From: Puccinia triticina
Taxonomy: Eukaryota; Basidiomycota; Pucciniomycetes; Pucciniales; Pucciniaceae
Reading direction: 5' to 3'
Assembly: GCF_026914185.1 (NCBI RefSeq)
Contig: NC_070566.1
Span: forward strand, 2,666,001 to 2,730,000
Length of the DNA stretch: 64,000 bases
This document shows, one piece after another, positions 11,831 to 22,959 of this stretch (position 1 is its first letter; each line of letters begins with the position of its first letter). Below the pieces are notes generated by a model. That model searched no databases. It was not told the DNA's origin and worked only from the letters and a program-made list of their open reading frames with translations. Both the position numbers and the translations under genes were made by a program.

Positions 11831-14800
11831 CTAGCTTGGATTACACATTGGATCCGTTTTGTTGGACAAAATCCTGCTTGCATGATCACACTCAATCTTT
11901 GCCTTTCTCTTCAATTTGTTCTTTTTTTCATCTTCAAGCCCATCCTTCCACTTTCTGAGCAAACCGGGGGGGATCAAGTCATTTTTTGAGTAAAAAGCCA
12001 CAGAAATCCTCCTACTGATAGAAACTGGGCTGAGTTAATGTCTTTTTTCCAATACATAATCCCGTCCAAATGAGAAAGCCTGCTCAACATTGACGGAAGT
12101 AGCTAGGTTAAATAACCATCAGATATGCAGACAAGAATGAAGTAAAGTTATAATTGCTTACCTGGGAAACTGAGGACATTGAGGGCCATTTGCACAAGCC
12201 CACCGTGGGTATTTTCAGCACGCTTTTGTTGGATCCACCACTTAAGTGCATTGATTGGGGAGCCATTGTCTAAAATTAGGCCGGAAGATAACCAGATAGC
12301 GAGTGGATCATTTGAGGACTGGCCCAATTGGGCAGCCAATGAAAGCTGTGCAATATGTCCAGTCTTTGGCTGAAAGAATCAGTCGTGAGCAAAGCAAGCC
12401 ATGATTCTATTTGATCAACTAAATAAGCCCACCTTGCTCGACTTTGTTGATTGACTGGAGAGGAGAGAATTGAGTGGAGGCTTGTAGAATGTATTGAACA
12501 TATCACGTGTGAGGCGAAGGACTTCATCGATCCAATTCTTTTCCCAGCCAGCAAACCTTAAGTACTGGTCTTTGAAGGATGGGCAAAGTACTGTTCAAAA
12601 GGTATGCAGATAGGTTTGGATTAGCATAATCAGATGGTATTGAGAGAGAATCAGGAGGACAAGGAACAAACCCATGGCAATGCAATACAATGGCGAGCAG
12701 TCAGTAAGTGTTTAGTATTTATTTGTAAGCTGAAGGCCAAGTCGACATGCATTTCGGAGGACAGGTGGGTATTTGTCATTGTTGCCTTTGATGACACTTG
12801 AAAGATGTTCCGTTATCTCATCTATGAAGACAATGATGTGAGTTAGTCAAGCAGATCCAGACACAGATATTTGGAGTGTCTGTTCATGGAAAATCTGCAG
12901 GATCACAACCAAGTCGCAAGCCAAGTGTATATCAACCTCTTCAATGTGATAGCGCCAAGACAGCCCAAATTTTCGGTCCTTTTGCCAAACAAAGCTGCTG
13001 CGCAAATTAGAATCAGCTTTTGTGTTACATGAACATGTCAGATAAGTTACGTACATTGCCTTCTCACATTGGATGATTGCTTCAAGCTGAGAAAATGTGG
13101 AATTCCATTGTGTTCGGACATCTCTTGGAATGTTGTGAGGTTTAGAGCATTGCATTTCTGCACATAGTTTGATGAACTCAGCCTTGGAGTTGGGAGATTT
13201 GCGCAGCTTGCGAGATATGGAACAGAACTAGGAAGAAGTAATGTGAGATTATGAAAAAAGCAAGATTATTAAATATGTGCAGAGTTCCATTGTTTACCTT
13301 ATTGAGGGTTTGTTTGCATGAAACCAAAGTGTAGAGGTCATTATCTTCCTCCTCATTGCTAAATCCTGGATGTCCGTCATAGATAACTCGGACTCCGACC
13401 CATTGTTGCAGATGAATTCTTCCAAATTGTCACTGTCAGCAAGGTTGCCTTTGGCAGGATCATGTTCCTCACAGATGGAACCCTTGCCCTTGTATCTATG
13501 TTTGCATAAATGATCAGACTCTTATTTGCTTTTTATCAAATAATAAAAGTACTAGCCGGCGGATCTGATTCTCAGCATCCTCATATTCTGATTCCTCGTC
13601 TGAATCCAGATCAGACCCCTGGTTACCAGCCATTTTATTTTGGACTTTCTTGAATGGTTGGAGGATTGACTGAACGATCAAATTCAATATATGTGCAAAA
13701 AATCTGATCCACTGCGGATTGCCTTTGAATCAAGGCCATTTAAACTTTTTCATTGCCGCCACCATTGTCGAGTTATTTGAGGCATTGTCAGCAACAATTC
13801 CACAAATCTGATTAAAAATGGATGATTCAGCAAATCAGCTTGTTAAAATTTCTAGCAAGAACAAGAGGGCTTTGACCTACTTTATCTTGAACATCAAACT
13901 TCTCAACCACCAAGCGCATTGTTTCGGCAAGATATTCTCCAGTGTGACTCCTAGCCAGGCGGACAAAATCCAGTGGCATGGACTCCAGCTCAAATTTTCC
14001 GCCATCCTTCTCAACTAAGCGGTAAATAATTATTCCAAGGATATCCTGACCATTGGGTGACTGCCATGCATCGGCCCCAAGGTACATGGCACCTACATGT
14101 TTCGGACCAACCAGAAATAAGATTATTTGAGAGTCAGTTTTACATCATCACTGAATGGAAATAGAGATGAAATGAACTGTCTACCTTGAAACATCCCGGT
14201 AACTGTCTTGAACTGCAGTGTAGAGCATATGAATTGATCTCAAAACTACCTTCGCCGAAGGCAGGTTTTTAACAACTTTTGGATGGAGAATAGCTTTGTG
14301 GGACTCGTCCGCTAGAGCTGCAAAGGGACGTGCAGCCTCTGCACACCAAATAGCGCACAGTTGGTTTACCTGGAGAAATGATAACAACTTAGGCCCTGTT
14401 TGGGGCCGATATAAATATAGGTGATACAATCATTGGTTAATTCAATGAAAACTACAAAATTCAACATAAAGCCTCCAAATACTTTTTCTAGGCAACCTAC
14501 AATACTGGTCTCTTCAACGATGAAGTCAGATTCAACTGATTCAGCCATATTCAGTACTGTAGTACCATTATATTGCTTTTGACCAAAACAAAGCAATATA
14601 ATGGTATTATGGTGCTGAAGATGGCTGAATCAGTTAAATCTGACTTCATAGTTGATGAGACCAGTACTGTAGGTTTCCTACAAAAAAAATTGGATTCTTT
14701 ATGTTGAGTTTTGTATTTTTTATTGAATTTACAAATGATTATATTACCTATATTTATATTGGCTCCAACCGGGGCCTTAGATTTTGCAACCAGAAATTCA

Positions 14801-15453
14801 GAGAGAGAAACAGAATTTCTGTCACTCACCTCTTCCGAGTCAATGTCACCAGTGCCAAAACCACCATGACCGGCCAGATTTTGATTGCTAGTTGATTCAC
14901 GCAGTTTTTTGAGACATCCAGCGGCATGCTTCAGCAAGTTACTGCAAGACGAGTCGTATGTTGGCCTGTGTATCTTTGTGCTACATCTGAATCAGGAATA
15001 AATGTCAGTAAAAAAAAACACAGAAAGGCTCTCTGGGGGGCTAACGTCTTGCATGGATATGCAATCATGCGCCGTCCCTTCTTCTCAAGTTGTGCTGAGA
15101 GTTCTGGTTTGTGGTAGCTGGAATAGGCCGTACTGATTCCCATGGAGGCAATTTTCTGTGCTTGAACTTTCAGGAATGACATCAAACACCAAATTCAGTG
15201 AGATGAATGAGGTGGAAGAAAGCTTACCAAGCTCTTCATTATCAGTGAGTTCCCAAACGGTACTAGGCTGGCTGGTCCGAGAGGCTTTTATTGGAGAGCT
15301 AGTGGTGGTATCTGAGGCATCATCGTTTGGGACTAAGAGATTGGTATTGACGACATTAGATTGCATTGCTTTGGCCTGACCATCTGACGGTCCTGGAGGC
15401 GAGGATGTTGGTAAAATTGAGGTCTGGCGTGGTCTCTTTCTTGATCGTGTCAT
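11831..15453 (-). pseudogene. hAT transposase (BED zinc finger, DDE, hATC), decayed
   Basis: The start is ATG at 15453 (MTRSRKRPRQ). Minus-strand motifs appear in the hAT order: a BED-like finger (CSNLLKHAAGCLKKL, about 14950-14905), the DDE-domain start (DAWQSPNGQDILG, about 14070), LDFVRLARSHTGEYLAE (about 13980), ADNASNNSTM (about 13795), DVRTQWNSTF (about 13120), and the hATC dimerisation region (WWIQQKRAENTHGG, about 12245; EQAFSFGRDYV, about 12090), ending at TAG 11831-11833. Several short introns split it; clear donors are at ELG|GTAAGC (about 15229) and SFPG|GTAAGC (about 12165). Damage consists of a 385-bp MITE in an exon and an in-frame TAA at 12035-12037 close to the C-terminus. 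The enzyme would excise and reinsert DNA carrying the TAGAGATGG ends. The exon model is approximate. Confidence 0.82.
14392..14776. mobile_element. PIF/Harbinger (Tourist-like) foldback MITE
   Basis: Ends GGCCCTGTTTGGGGC and GGCTCCAACCGGGGCC are flanked by TTA (14389-14391 and 14777-14779). The interior is largely palindromic. Removing the element and one TTA joins the transposase exon in frame (SEFLVAKSK to LLSFLQ), so it landed in a working exon. Confidence 0.85.
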
Positions 15454-15696
15454 GGTGTGAGCTTGAGGTCAGAGGTTTTCTCAAATGTGCCTCCTCCAGA
15501 ATTGGAGAACTCGGCGGCGGGTGCCTGAACGGGCACCTGTGTTGGACACGGGTACTCGCTATTTTTCACACGAATTTCACAGACACGTACCCGTACACGG
15601 CACCCGCGGGGGGGTACCCAAGGACTGGGAAGGGTACCCGCCTGCGGGTGCCGGGTACTGCCAGACGGGTACCCACTGGCCATCTCTAGAACGCAG

Positions 15697-16043
15697 GCTA
15701 GTCAGAGGGTGCGGGAGAACAAGCGTCAGAGATTTGCTAGGCTGGGAAGTGATGCATGCGGAGTTTGACAAGTGCGGGAGAGGGAGTATGCAGACAATGT
15801 CGGCTGGGAGAGGAGTTATGTGAGTGGAGGGAGTGGAGGAATAGGAACCTTTTGGGGGGCTTTTCTCTAGCTCATCATCTTACTACCTATCATACTACAC
15901 ATCTTACGGTATTATTGTGGTTAGAGACTTACTTCCGGAGCTTCTGATTATTGCTACAACACGGAGAGTTTTTACCACCCAAACTTGTTCTTACTTGCTT
16001 ACGGAGTTTTCCTACACGGAAACGCAAAGGCTAAGGCTTACGT
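15697..16043. other. host-side sequence between the hAT and E1
   Basis: No motif-bearing frame. The last four bases (ACGT, 16040-16043) are the left target duplication of the large gypsy element E1. Confidence 0.5.
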
Positions 16044-16709
16044 TGTGGTGGACGGATTGGTACACGCGTAGGATTAAGGCTTTATTGCGCGGGGCGCGCG
16101 CCAGAGGACGTCAAGACTCAAGACATCAAGATTCAAGCCTTCAGCCCTCAAGGCCTCCTCAAGTTCAAAGGCGCCGCGTGGCGCGTCCTCAAGGCGTTTC
16201 AGGTTTTCTTTCCCCTTATCCCTTCTTTTCTCTTGTTTCTTTGTTGATAGATTTGTTTTCCTGTATTTTCTTTTATTATGGTTGCTATTTTCTTTTCTTA
16301 TCTGCGCGTCTTGGTTAGGTCTTGGATGAGGAGGGTTGGTTTTGTTGTTTGTTTTGTGTTCTCTTGTTTTGTTGTAGCGCGCGCGTGCGCGCTAGGTTGT
16401 GATGAGCTGTTGGTTAGATGTCACAAGCTCCAGGGTTTGAGTTCAGTTTGAACTCCGGCTTTGGAGCGGCATGGACCCACTCTGAACCGTATTTTATTTT
16501 TCAATCTTCCATCAAAAATTCAAAGTTTAAGTCTTGGAAATTGTCTGCCCACAAGTCTCCCATCTCAAGTTCTTTACCCCGCAAACGCCAATCTCCTGCA
16601 CCTCTCTGGTTTAGATCACAACCCCGCCGGCAGTATTCCCGGCTCTTTTCTCAAACAAAACCGCCGACGCGCATCTCCAGCCGTCATAAAATCTAAACCC
16701 CCCCCCCCT
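16044..16709 (+). repeat. 5' LTR of E1, left piece
   Basis: Collinear with 61416-62066 of the 3' LTR. It carries 15 extra bases near 16113-16135 and is cut at CCCCCCT by the giant insertion. Confidence 0.88.
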
Positions 16710-17151
16710 CACTGCCAGCATATAAGGCTTGGATGCTTGCATCCCCGTTAATCTGGGGTGCGCGCAACCGATTTAAAATTGGTTGCGCGCATCCGAGGCA
16801 ATCCGCACCCGAGTCAACATCGGGGGACAGCAACCCAAAGGTTTTGCTGTCCGATTCAAAGTCGGCTGCCGGAGCAGCCGAGCCAAAATCAGCATGATGC
16901 CTGACCGATCAATTCAATTCTTCGGTCAGGGGTCAGCCGAGTCAACCTCGGCCGCCACCAACCAAGTAGTGGAAGCTCGGTTGACAGTTCAACCGAGCTT
17001 TCATATGATCGGTCATCCACAACCGATCATATGAAAACTCGGTCGGGGGCCCACCGAGGAAAATGAAAATTGGTGGCTCAATAACCGATGATTTTGAATC
17101 ATCGGTTATTGGCTAATCCGAGGAAACTTTCGCCGGCAGGTTGACCTATCA
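16710..17151. repeat. outer terminal inverted repeat of the giant element, left
   Basis: Matches 51298-51736 in inverted orientation almost base for base. It contains several short internal palindromes, for example AACCGATTTAAAATTGGTT and the ATGATCGGT...ACCGATCAT pair. Confidence 0.9.
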
Positions 17152-17751
17152 AGCTGCTGGCCGAGCAGGTCACCCGGCTGGCCAAGCGGGTTCAGGTACC
17201 TGGTCAGCGAGCAGATCAACCTGCTGGCCAAGCAGGTAAAAGTACCTGCTTGCCGAGCAGAAACAGTTGCAGGTAGCTGCTCCGGCTCAGCCATACCTGC
17301 GCGGCGACGAGCAGGTCTACTCGCCGAGCAGGTACTTCTACCTGCTTGGCCATCAGGATGACCTGCTGGCCGAGCAGGTACAGTTCCATGTACCTGCTCC
17401 GGCTCGGCCAGCAGGTCAACCTGCTGGACAAGCAGGTAACAGCTCAGCAAGCAGGTTAACCTACTCGCCGAGCAGGTTAACCTACTCGCCGAGCAGGTTA
17501 ACCTACTCGCCGAGCAGGTTAACCTACTCGCCGAGCAGGTTAACCTACTCGCCGAGCAGGTACTTTTACCTGCTTGGCCAGAAGGATGACCTGCTCCGGC
17601 GAGCAGGTTGACCTACTCGCAGGTAAAAGCTCGCCGAGCTGGTACATTTACCTGCTTGGCCATCAGGACGACCTGCTCGCCAGCAGCCCCACCTGCTCGG
17701 CGAGCAGCCCAACCTCTGCTCGGCGAGCAGCCCAACCTCTGCTCGGCGAGC
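17152..17751. repeat. subterminal palindromic repeats, left arm
   Basis: Many copies of variants of CAGGTTGACCTGCTGGCC appear in both orientations, with a run of 21-bp units (AGGTTAACCTACTCGCCGAGC) at about 17453-17560. Arrays of short subterminal repeats are typical transposase-binding regions in CACTA elements. The open frames here are by-products of the repeats. Confidence 0.75.
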
Positions 17752-17756
17752 AGCCC

Positions 17757-18601
17757 TGTGAGAATACAGGACCAGACCCCAACCCGCAGCAACCGCATAG
17801 GAAGCTCGCGCGGCAAGACAAAACCCAAACCCAAACCCCAGCTGCTAAGAAAGGTAAGCTTTAAGCCCCTTTCGCAGTCCCAGACCTAACCCAGATCCCA
17901 GACCAAAAGCTAACTGTATCGCTCCGTTGATTGCAGCACCCAAACCTTCATCGGCAGCCACCCCGGCCAAAGCCAAGACAAAGCCAGCGCTAAAGTTCAA
18001 AACCCTGTACGTCCCGAGATAAGATCGCAGCACTTCTAGCAAGGCTGACTCAATCTTGTTCTTTAAACAGAACACTCGCAGAACGACTCGGCAACAAACC
18101 AAAAGACACCCTCCTAGACAGGATCACAAACGGTCTAACGACTGGTAAGTGATCCAACGTCCTCAGACCATAGACATACAAAAAGAAAGTACAACAGCTG
18201 ACTTGAACAAACTTTGTTTGTCAAGCAGACCAAAACAGCACGACAGAGCTCTGCCGCAGGGACAAAACAAAGATCCTAAACTAGCTTCGTCCCGTACTCG
18301 TGAGTTGGAGACCAGACAAGAAAAACAGAAGAGACGTGCGTTCTCATTGCTAACCAATATGGCTGCATGAACCACAGTTAGTTTCCATAACTAAACCTAT
18401 CAGCGAATCCGCACGGAGTTCGTCAAGCTACCACATCCTTGTCTCCCCAGTCAATCCCAGCAACAACTCGAGTCCGCCTCAAGTTGCTTTCAGGTACTAC
18501 ATGCGCAGACCTTCTTGTTTTACATTATAAGTTGTCTCAAGATTTTAGTTGTACTAGTTTCTGATTGGAATAAATCCTTTTCAGTTGCTCCAATTTTTTC
18601 A
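17757..18601 (+). repeat. 5' LTR of the copia element, containing exon-intron-like structure
   Basis: 845 bp, TG...CA. It contains three GT-AG segments (17854-17936, 18007-18070, 18145-18228) separating short open exons that keep one frame. See the matching 3' LTR, where this frame continues from pol. Confidence 0.9.
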
Positions 18602-18615
18602 GATTTACAGTCTCG
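18602..18615 (+). other. primer-binding site complementary to a tRNA-Tyr anticodon arm
   Basis: GATTTACAGTCTCG directly follows the LTR with no spacer. Its complement, CGAGACTGTAAATC, is the anticodon stem-loop of a GTA (Tyr) tRNA ending at nucleotide 40. It does not match a tRNA 3' CCA end. This implies priming by a 5' tRNA half, as known for Drosophila copia with initiator tRNA-Met. Confidence 0.7.
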
Positions 18616-18651
18616 GTTCGCTCAATTTGATCCCCGACCAAGCAACTCGAA

Positions 18652-21600
18652 ATGGCGAACACCAGGAACCAAGGACCAGCCAGCTCCAGCAATAAGGCAC
18701 CCGCATCCCAGAAGAATGACACCTACAGTCCCGACAAGGACCACGTCAACGTGCCTAAATTTGACGGCACCAACTTCCCACTCTGGGAACAAAAAATCAA
18801 AATGCATCTACACCCAAGACGCCTGGAGTCCTACATCAAGGAACCGTTATCAAAAGAACCAGACGATGACAAGCTACAGGGCGCTCTTTGTACCTGTAGC
18901 ATACTAAGTGAAGCCATCTCTAATGCCATCTTCACCAGCGTTATCAATGACGCAAACAAGCAAGACCCCTACGCCATCTGCAACAACATTAAAACCATCT
19001 ACGCCTCGGACTCGCTGCTCTCCGTATTCCAGGTTTGGAATAAGTGGCTCAACATCCAGTATAATAAAGATCTGAACACCTACATTGTCAAGATGGAGGA
19101 AAGTCTAGCCGAATTCAGCTCCCTCGGCCTGAAGGTTCCCGACGAGCTCGTTGGATGCAGAATCGTCGGAAAAATCACCAAAAGACGACCCATGTTGATG
19201 CAGGCCTTATTTGCCAACCTTAAAGCCCTGGCAAAGCCCAAGGAAATTATAGCCAAGCTGAGAGACATTGGCCGTCACAAGACGGCAACAAAGCGCAAGT
19301 TCGTGGAAGACTCAGACCCCTCTCCAACAGCCTTGGCCACTGGACCTAGCCGCAGACCGAAAAAGCCTGCTCATTCGATCATCCGCTGCAGCGGCGGAAA
19401 GCACAACCCTAAAGCTACGACGCACACGGAAGAGAATTGCTGGACAATTCACCCATCTACTCGACCACCTGAAAGACCGCTCGCAGACCAAGGTCGCCCT
19501 GAGAAAAAGCAGCGTACCAACTACCACACAACAGCGGAGGATGAAGAGGAAGAAGCACACCACACCATTGCCCGGCCTTCCTTCACATACAACACAACCA
19601 CACCTGCCAAGCCATTATCGACCATCCTTGACTCGGGAGCGAGCAATCATATGCTCAACTCCCTGCGATACTTCACCAATACCACCCCAGTACACATCAG
19701 TATAGTGACAGGGAGTGGCAAATCCAAGCTTGTGGCTGTGGCGCGCGGCACCGCCAGGATTCACCTGCCTTCAGGCGACCATCTCACTCTCCCAGACGCC
19801 CTTTACGTCCCCAACTTGACGCGGAACCTAGTCTCTATGATGCAACTATTGAACCATCAAGCCACCATACGCGAGAAGGACGGAGCATTCGAGGTTAGGA
19901 TAGATCACAACAGGCCATTCCGGGTTGACATCTCTAACGACCTGCTGGAAATAATCGACGCCAAGCCCTCCTCATCCATGGCAACAAGCTTATCAACCAT
20001 GATTGCGCCAGAACTCTCCACCTTCCAGAAATGGCACAATCGCCTCGGCCACGCCAGCTCAGGGCGCATCGCGCACGCCGTGGACAAGAAGCTATCTCTG
20101 GAGAAGACCCATGCTTGCTCGGCCTGCATGCAGGGGAAGCTCACCCGAGTGCCATGCAACGGATCCTTCAAACCGGCAGATGCTCTGCTGGCCGTTGTGC
20201 ACGCTGACTTAGTCGGACCAATCTCGCCTCCGACGAACGGCGGAGCTAGATATTTCCTTACGCTGGTTGATCAGTTCACGGGACTCATCCACACTGCCAT
20301 CCTCAAGGAGAAAAGCCAGGCAGCTCGAGCTATACTGGACTTCCAAACCTTTTACGAGAAGCAAACCGGCCATCACCTGAAGAAACTAATCTCTGACGGA
20401 GGCGGAGAATTCGTCAACGGCACCCTTGGAGAACACCTCAAATCCAAAGGGATAAAACACAACGTAGCCCCGGCCTACACGCCACAAAACAACGGCCTGG
20501 CTGAGAGGGCCAACCGCACCGTCATCGATATGACCCGTTGCCTGATGATGCAGGCTAACCTAGCACCCGAGTGGTGGGCCGAAGCGGTCCAAATGGCAAC
20601 TTCGACAACCAACTGCCTACCCTCCCTCGGAAAAAGCAAAACTTGCCCGCTGGAACTAATGTTCAAGATCAAGCCAAACATTCATTTCTTCCAACCGTTC
20701 GGATGCCGAGTTTGGATCGTCAAGCCTAAACAGAAGCGAGACACTAAATTCTTGGCAATCTCATGGGAAGGCATCCTTCTCGGCTACAAGAATGATTACT
20801 CCTCGTACAAAGTCTTGCGGCTTGAAGACAAGGCTATCATGACATCAAAGCACGTGCAGTTCGACAAGAACTCATTCCCGGATTGCCCATCCCTCAACAA
20901 AAGCTACACACCGATTGGATCAAACAAACTACCTTCTTTCAAGTTCAACGACCCGCTGCCCTTCGCAGAGGAAGAAGCTGTACCTGGCGAGTTGCAACAG
21001 GAATTTGTCGCTGAACTGGAACAGGAGGAGCAAGATTTCAACCGGATCACCCAACATCTCCGCAAAAACAGCCCAGCCAACTCGACAGCTCCCCCCGATG
21101 CCCCTGCCCTACCAGACTCAACAGACTCACCCCAGCCAGCAGGGCGGCGATACACATGGACGACAGCCCCCCCACCCAAGGAGATCTCAAGCGGAATAGA
21201 CCCCAGCAACATAGTCTCCGGCAAGCGCTCTCGACAGGTGTACCTCATTGAGATTGAAGTTGATCCTAAGAACCATAGACAAGCAATGAGCAGCAAAGAC
21301 CGGGACCACTGGACTCAAGCTGAACAGAAGGAGATTGCCAACATGCTCAAGCATGAAGTCTGGACGGTTCAAGCAAGAATGCACTCCGACAAGCCTATCC
21401 CGTCCACCTGGGCTTACAGGAGAAAGCTTGGCCCAGCCAACGAGGTAATAGAGTTCAAGGCCCGGATCTGTGCGCAAGGCTTCCGGCAAGTGCACGGCAG
21501 GAACTTTAACATTATCTACGCCCCAACGGGAAAGGCCGCCTCGCTCCGACTGCTCATTTCCTTTGCTGTAAACAACAGCCTGAAGATCCATCAGCTGGAC

Positions 21601-22959
21601 GTCAGAAGCGCGTTTTTAACGTGCCCCCTGGAGGAAACGGTAACGCTACTCCCGCCACAGGGGTACGAATGCCCGCCCAACTCTGTCCTTCACCTCAAGA
21701 AGGCTATCTACGGGCTGCGTCAAGCCCCACTTGTATGGTACAAGAGATTGACAGCTTATCTGACTACCCTCGGCTTCCGAATCTCTGTATCCGATCCCTG
21801 CGTTTTCTGGAGAAAGGAGGAGAGCAGTAGGCCAGCCACATGGCTGTTCGCTCACGTGGACGACATAGTCATCGTCAGTCGAGCCCCTGAGGTCTTCAAG
21901 GCCGAAATGGAAAAGGAATTCGATATAAAGTACCCTGGGGAGGCGGAATTTTTGCTAGGAATGAACATCGATCGATTCAAAGGTGGACTTCAAATAAACC
22001 AAACTCAATACATTGAACGGAAGCTAGCCGAATTCAACCTCGAGCGCGAGCACCCAGCCTCCTGTCCCCTCAACCCCAGGGACCGGCTCTCAAAAGCCAC
22101 TGCGCAAGAAATTGAATCCTTCAACAAGCTTAATGTTAACTACCGCGGACTGATCGGCTCCCTCAACTACTTAAGCATCCTCACAAGGCCCGACATCTCA
22201 TTCGCGGTAAGCCAGATTTCTCAATACCTGGAGAGCCCGGGCATTCGGCAATACCAAGCAGCAGTTCAAGTCTTCAGATACCTATCCGGTACCCGTCATG
22301 TTGGGCTCACCTTCAAGCGCTCCGACAATACTCAGCTGAAGGCATTCTCCGACGCCGACTGGGGCAACTGCCCTGACACCAGGCGCTCAACCACCGGGTT
22401 CGTAGTCACCGTTGGCAATCACCTTCTCAACTGGAAATCCAGCAAGCAACCGACGGTCTCCCTATCAACTGCGGAGGCGGAATATAAATCTCTGTCCGAC
22501 TTGGGCAGGGACCTGGCCTGGTTCGCTAGCCTGATCCAAGAGGTCGAGCTGCAGAAGAACGTACAAGACATCGAGGTCGCCGTAGATAACAAAGGGGCAA
22601 TTGACCTAGCAAACAGCGAGACATTGCAGAACAGTTTTAGGACGAAGCACATGAATATCAGGCTTCATTTCGTCCGAGAGCTCATTCTCTTTCGACTCAT
22701 CAAGCTCCACTATGTCAAGACCTCACTTAACGCGGCCGACTTCCTCACAAAATCTCTGGGGAGATCAGTCATCCGTTGTTCCCTTGCGCAATTGAGTGTG
22801 ACGCAAATCTCTGATGTTGCTTCGAATCTCACGACTCGTCGCATGCGAGGCTGTGAGAATACAGGACCAGACCCCAACCCGCAGCAACCACATAGGAAGC
22901 TCGCGCGGCAAGACAAAACCCAAACCCAAACCCCAGCTGCTAAGAAAGGTAAGCTTTAA
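18652..22959 (+). CDS. Ty1/copia Gag-Pol polyprotein, intact
   Basis: 1435 residues in copia order. Gag has a UBN2-like N-terminus (VPKFDGTNFPLWEQKI) and a Cys/His knuckle-like segment (CSGGKHNP...CW). The aspartic protease is LDSGASNHM (about 19628). The GAG-pre-integrase zinc region follows (WHNRLGH...CSACMQGK, about 20033-20140). The integrase acidic residues lie in VHADLVGP, SDGGGEF and NNGLAERANRT. Reverse transcriptase shows QLDVRSAFLTCPL and the active site AHVDD (about 21853), in place of the usual YVDD. RNase H shows DADWGN and STAEAEY. The gene makes virus-like-particle protein and the enzymes for retrotransposition. The last ~35 residues are encoded by the 3' LTR, and the stop at 22957-22959 lies inside a predicted intron donor region. 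Confidence 0.95.
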   Translation: MANTRNQGPASSSNKAPASQKNDTYSPDKDHVNVPKFDGTNFPLWEQKIKMHLHPRRLESYIKEPLSKEPDDDKLQGALCTCSILSEAISNAIFTSVINDANKQDPYAICNNIKTIYASDSLLSVFQVWNKWLNIQYNKDLNTYIVKMEESLAEFSSLGLKVPDELVGCRIVGKITKRRPMLMQALFANLKALAKPKEIIAKLRDIGRHKTATKRKFVEDSDPSPTALATGPSRRPKKPAHSIIRCSGGKHNPKATTHTEENCWTIHPSTRPPERPLADQGRPEKKQRTNYHTTAEDEEEEAHHTIARPSFTYNTTTPAKPLSTILDSGASNHMLNSLRYFTNTTPVHISIVTGSGKSKLVAVARGTARIHLPSGDHLTLPDALYVPNLTRNLVSMMQLLNHQATIREKDGAFEVRIDHNRPFRVDISNDLLEIIDAKPSSSMATSLSTMIAPELSTFQKWHNRLGHASSGRIAHAVDKKLSLEKTHACSACMQGKLTRVPCNGSFKPADALLAVVHADLVGPISPPTNGGARYFLTLVDQFTGLIHTAILKEKSQAARAILDFQTFYEKQTGHHLKKLISDGGGEFVNGTLGEHLKSKGIKHNVAPAYTPQNNGLAERANRTVIDMTRCLMMQANLAPEWWAEAVQMATSTTNCLPSLGKSKTCPLELMFKIKPNIHFFQPFGCRVWIVKPKQKRDTKFLAISWEGILLGYKNDYSSYKVLRLEDKAIMTSKHVQFDKNSFPDCPSLNKSYTPIGSNKLPSFKFNDPLPFAEEEAVPGELQQEFVAELEQEEQDFNRITQHLRKNSPANSTAPPDAPALPDSTDSPQPAGRRYTWTTAPPPKEISSGIDPSNIVSGKRSRQVYLIEIEVDPKNHRQAMSSKDRDHWTQAEQKEIANMLKHEVWTVQARMHSDKPIPSTWAYRRKLGPANEVIEFKARICAQGFRQVHGRNFNIIYAPTGKAASLRLLISFAVNNSLKIHQLDVRSAFLTCPLEETVTLLPPQGYECPPNSVLHLKKAIYGLRQAPLVWYKRLTAYLTTLGFRISVSDPCVFWRKEESSRPATWLFAHVDDIVIVSRAPEVFKAEMEKEFDIKYPGEAEFLLGMNIDRFKGGLQINQTQYIERKLAEFNLEREHPASCPLNPRDRLSKATAQEIESFNKLNVNYRGLIGSLNYLSILTRPDISFAVSQISQYLESPGIRQYQAAVQVFRYLSGTRHVGLTFKRSDNTQLKAFSDADWGNCPDTRRSTTGFVVTVGNHLLNWKSSKQPTVSLSTAEAEYKSLSDLGRDLAWFASLIQEVELQKNVQDIEVAVDNKGAIDLANSETLQNSFRTKHMNIRLHFVRELILFRLIKLHYVKTSLNAADFLTKSLGRSVIRCSLAQLSVTQISDVASNLTTRRMRGCENTGPDPNPQQPHRKLARQDKTQTQTPAAKKGKL

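Larger units (their letters stand above)
11606..15688 (-). mobile_element. full-length hAT transposon
   Basis: Inverted ends TAGAGATGGCCA are flanked by a perfect 8-bp duplication GAACGCAG (11598-11605 and 15689-15696). The subterminal regions (about 11620-11750 and 15530-15680) are rich in GGGTACC repeats, likely transposase-binding sites, as in the two small MITEs at 9469 and 10485. Inside is a multi-exon hAT transposase on the minus strand, itself split by a MITE at 14392-14776. Length is 4083 bp. Confidence 0.92.
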
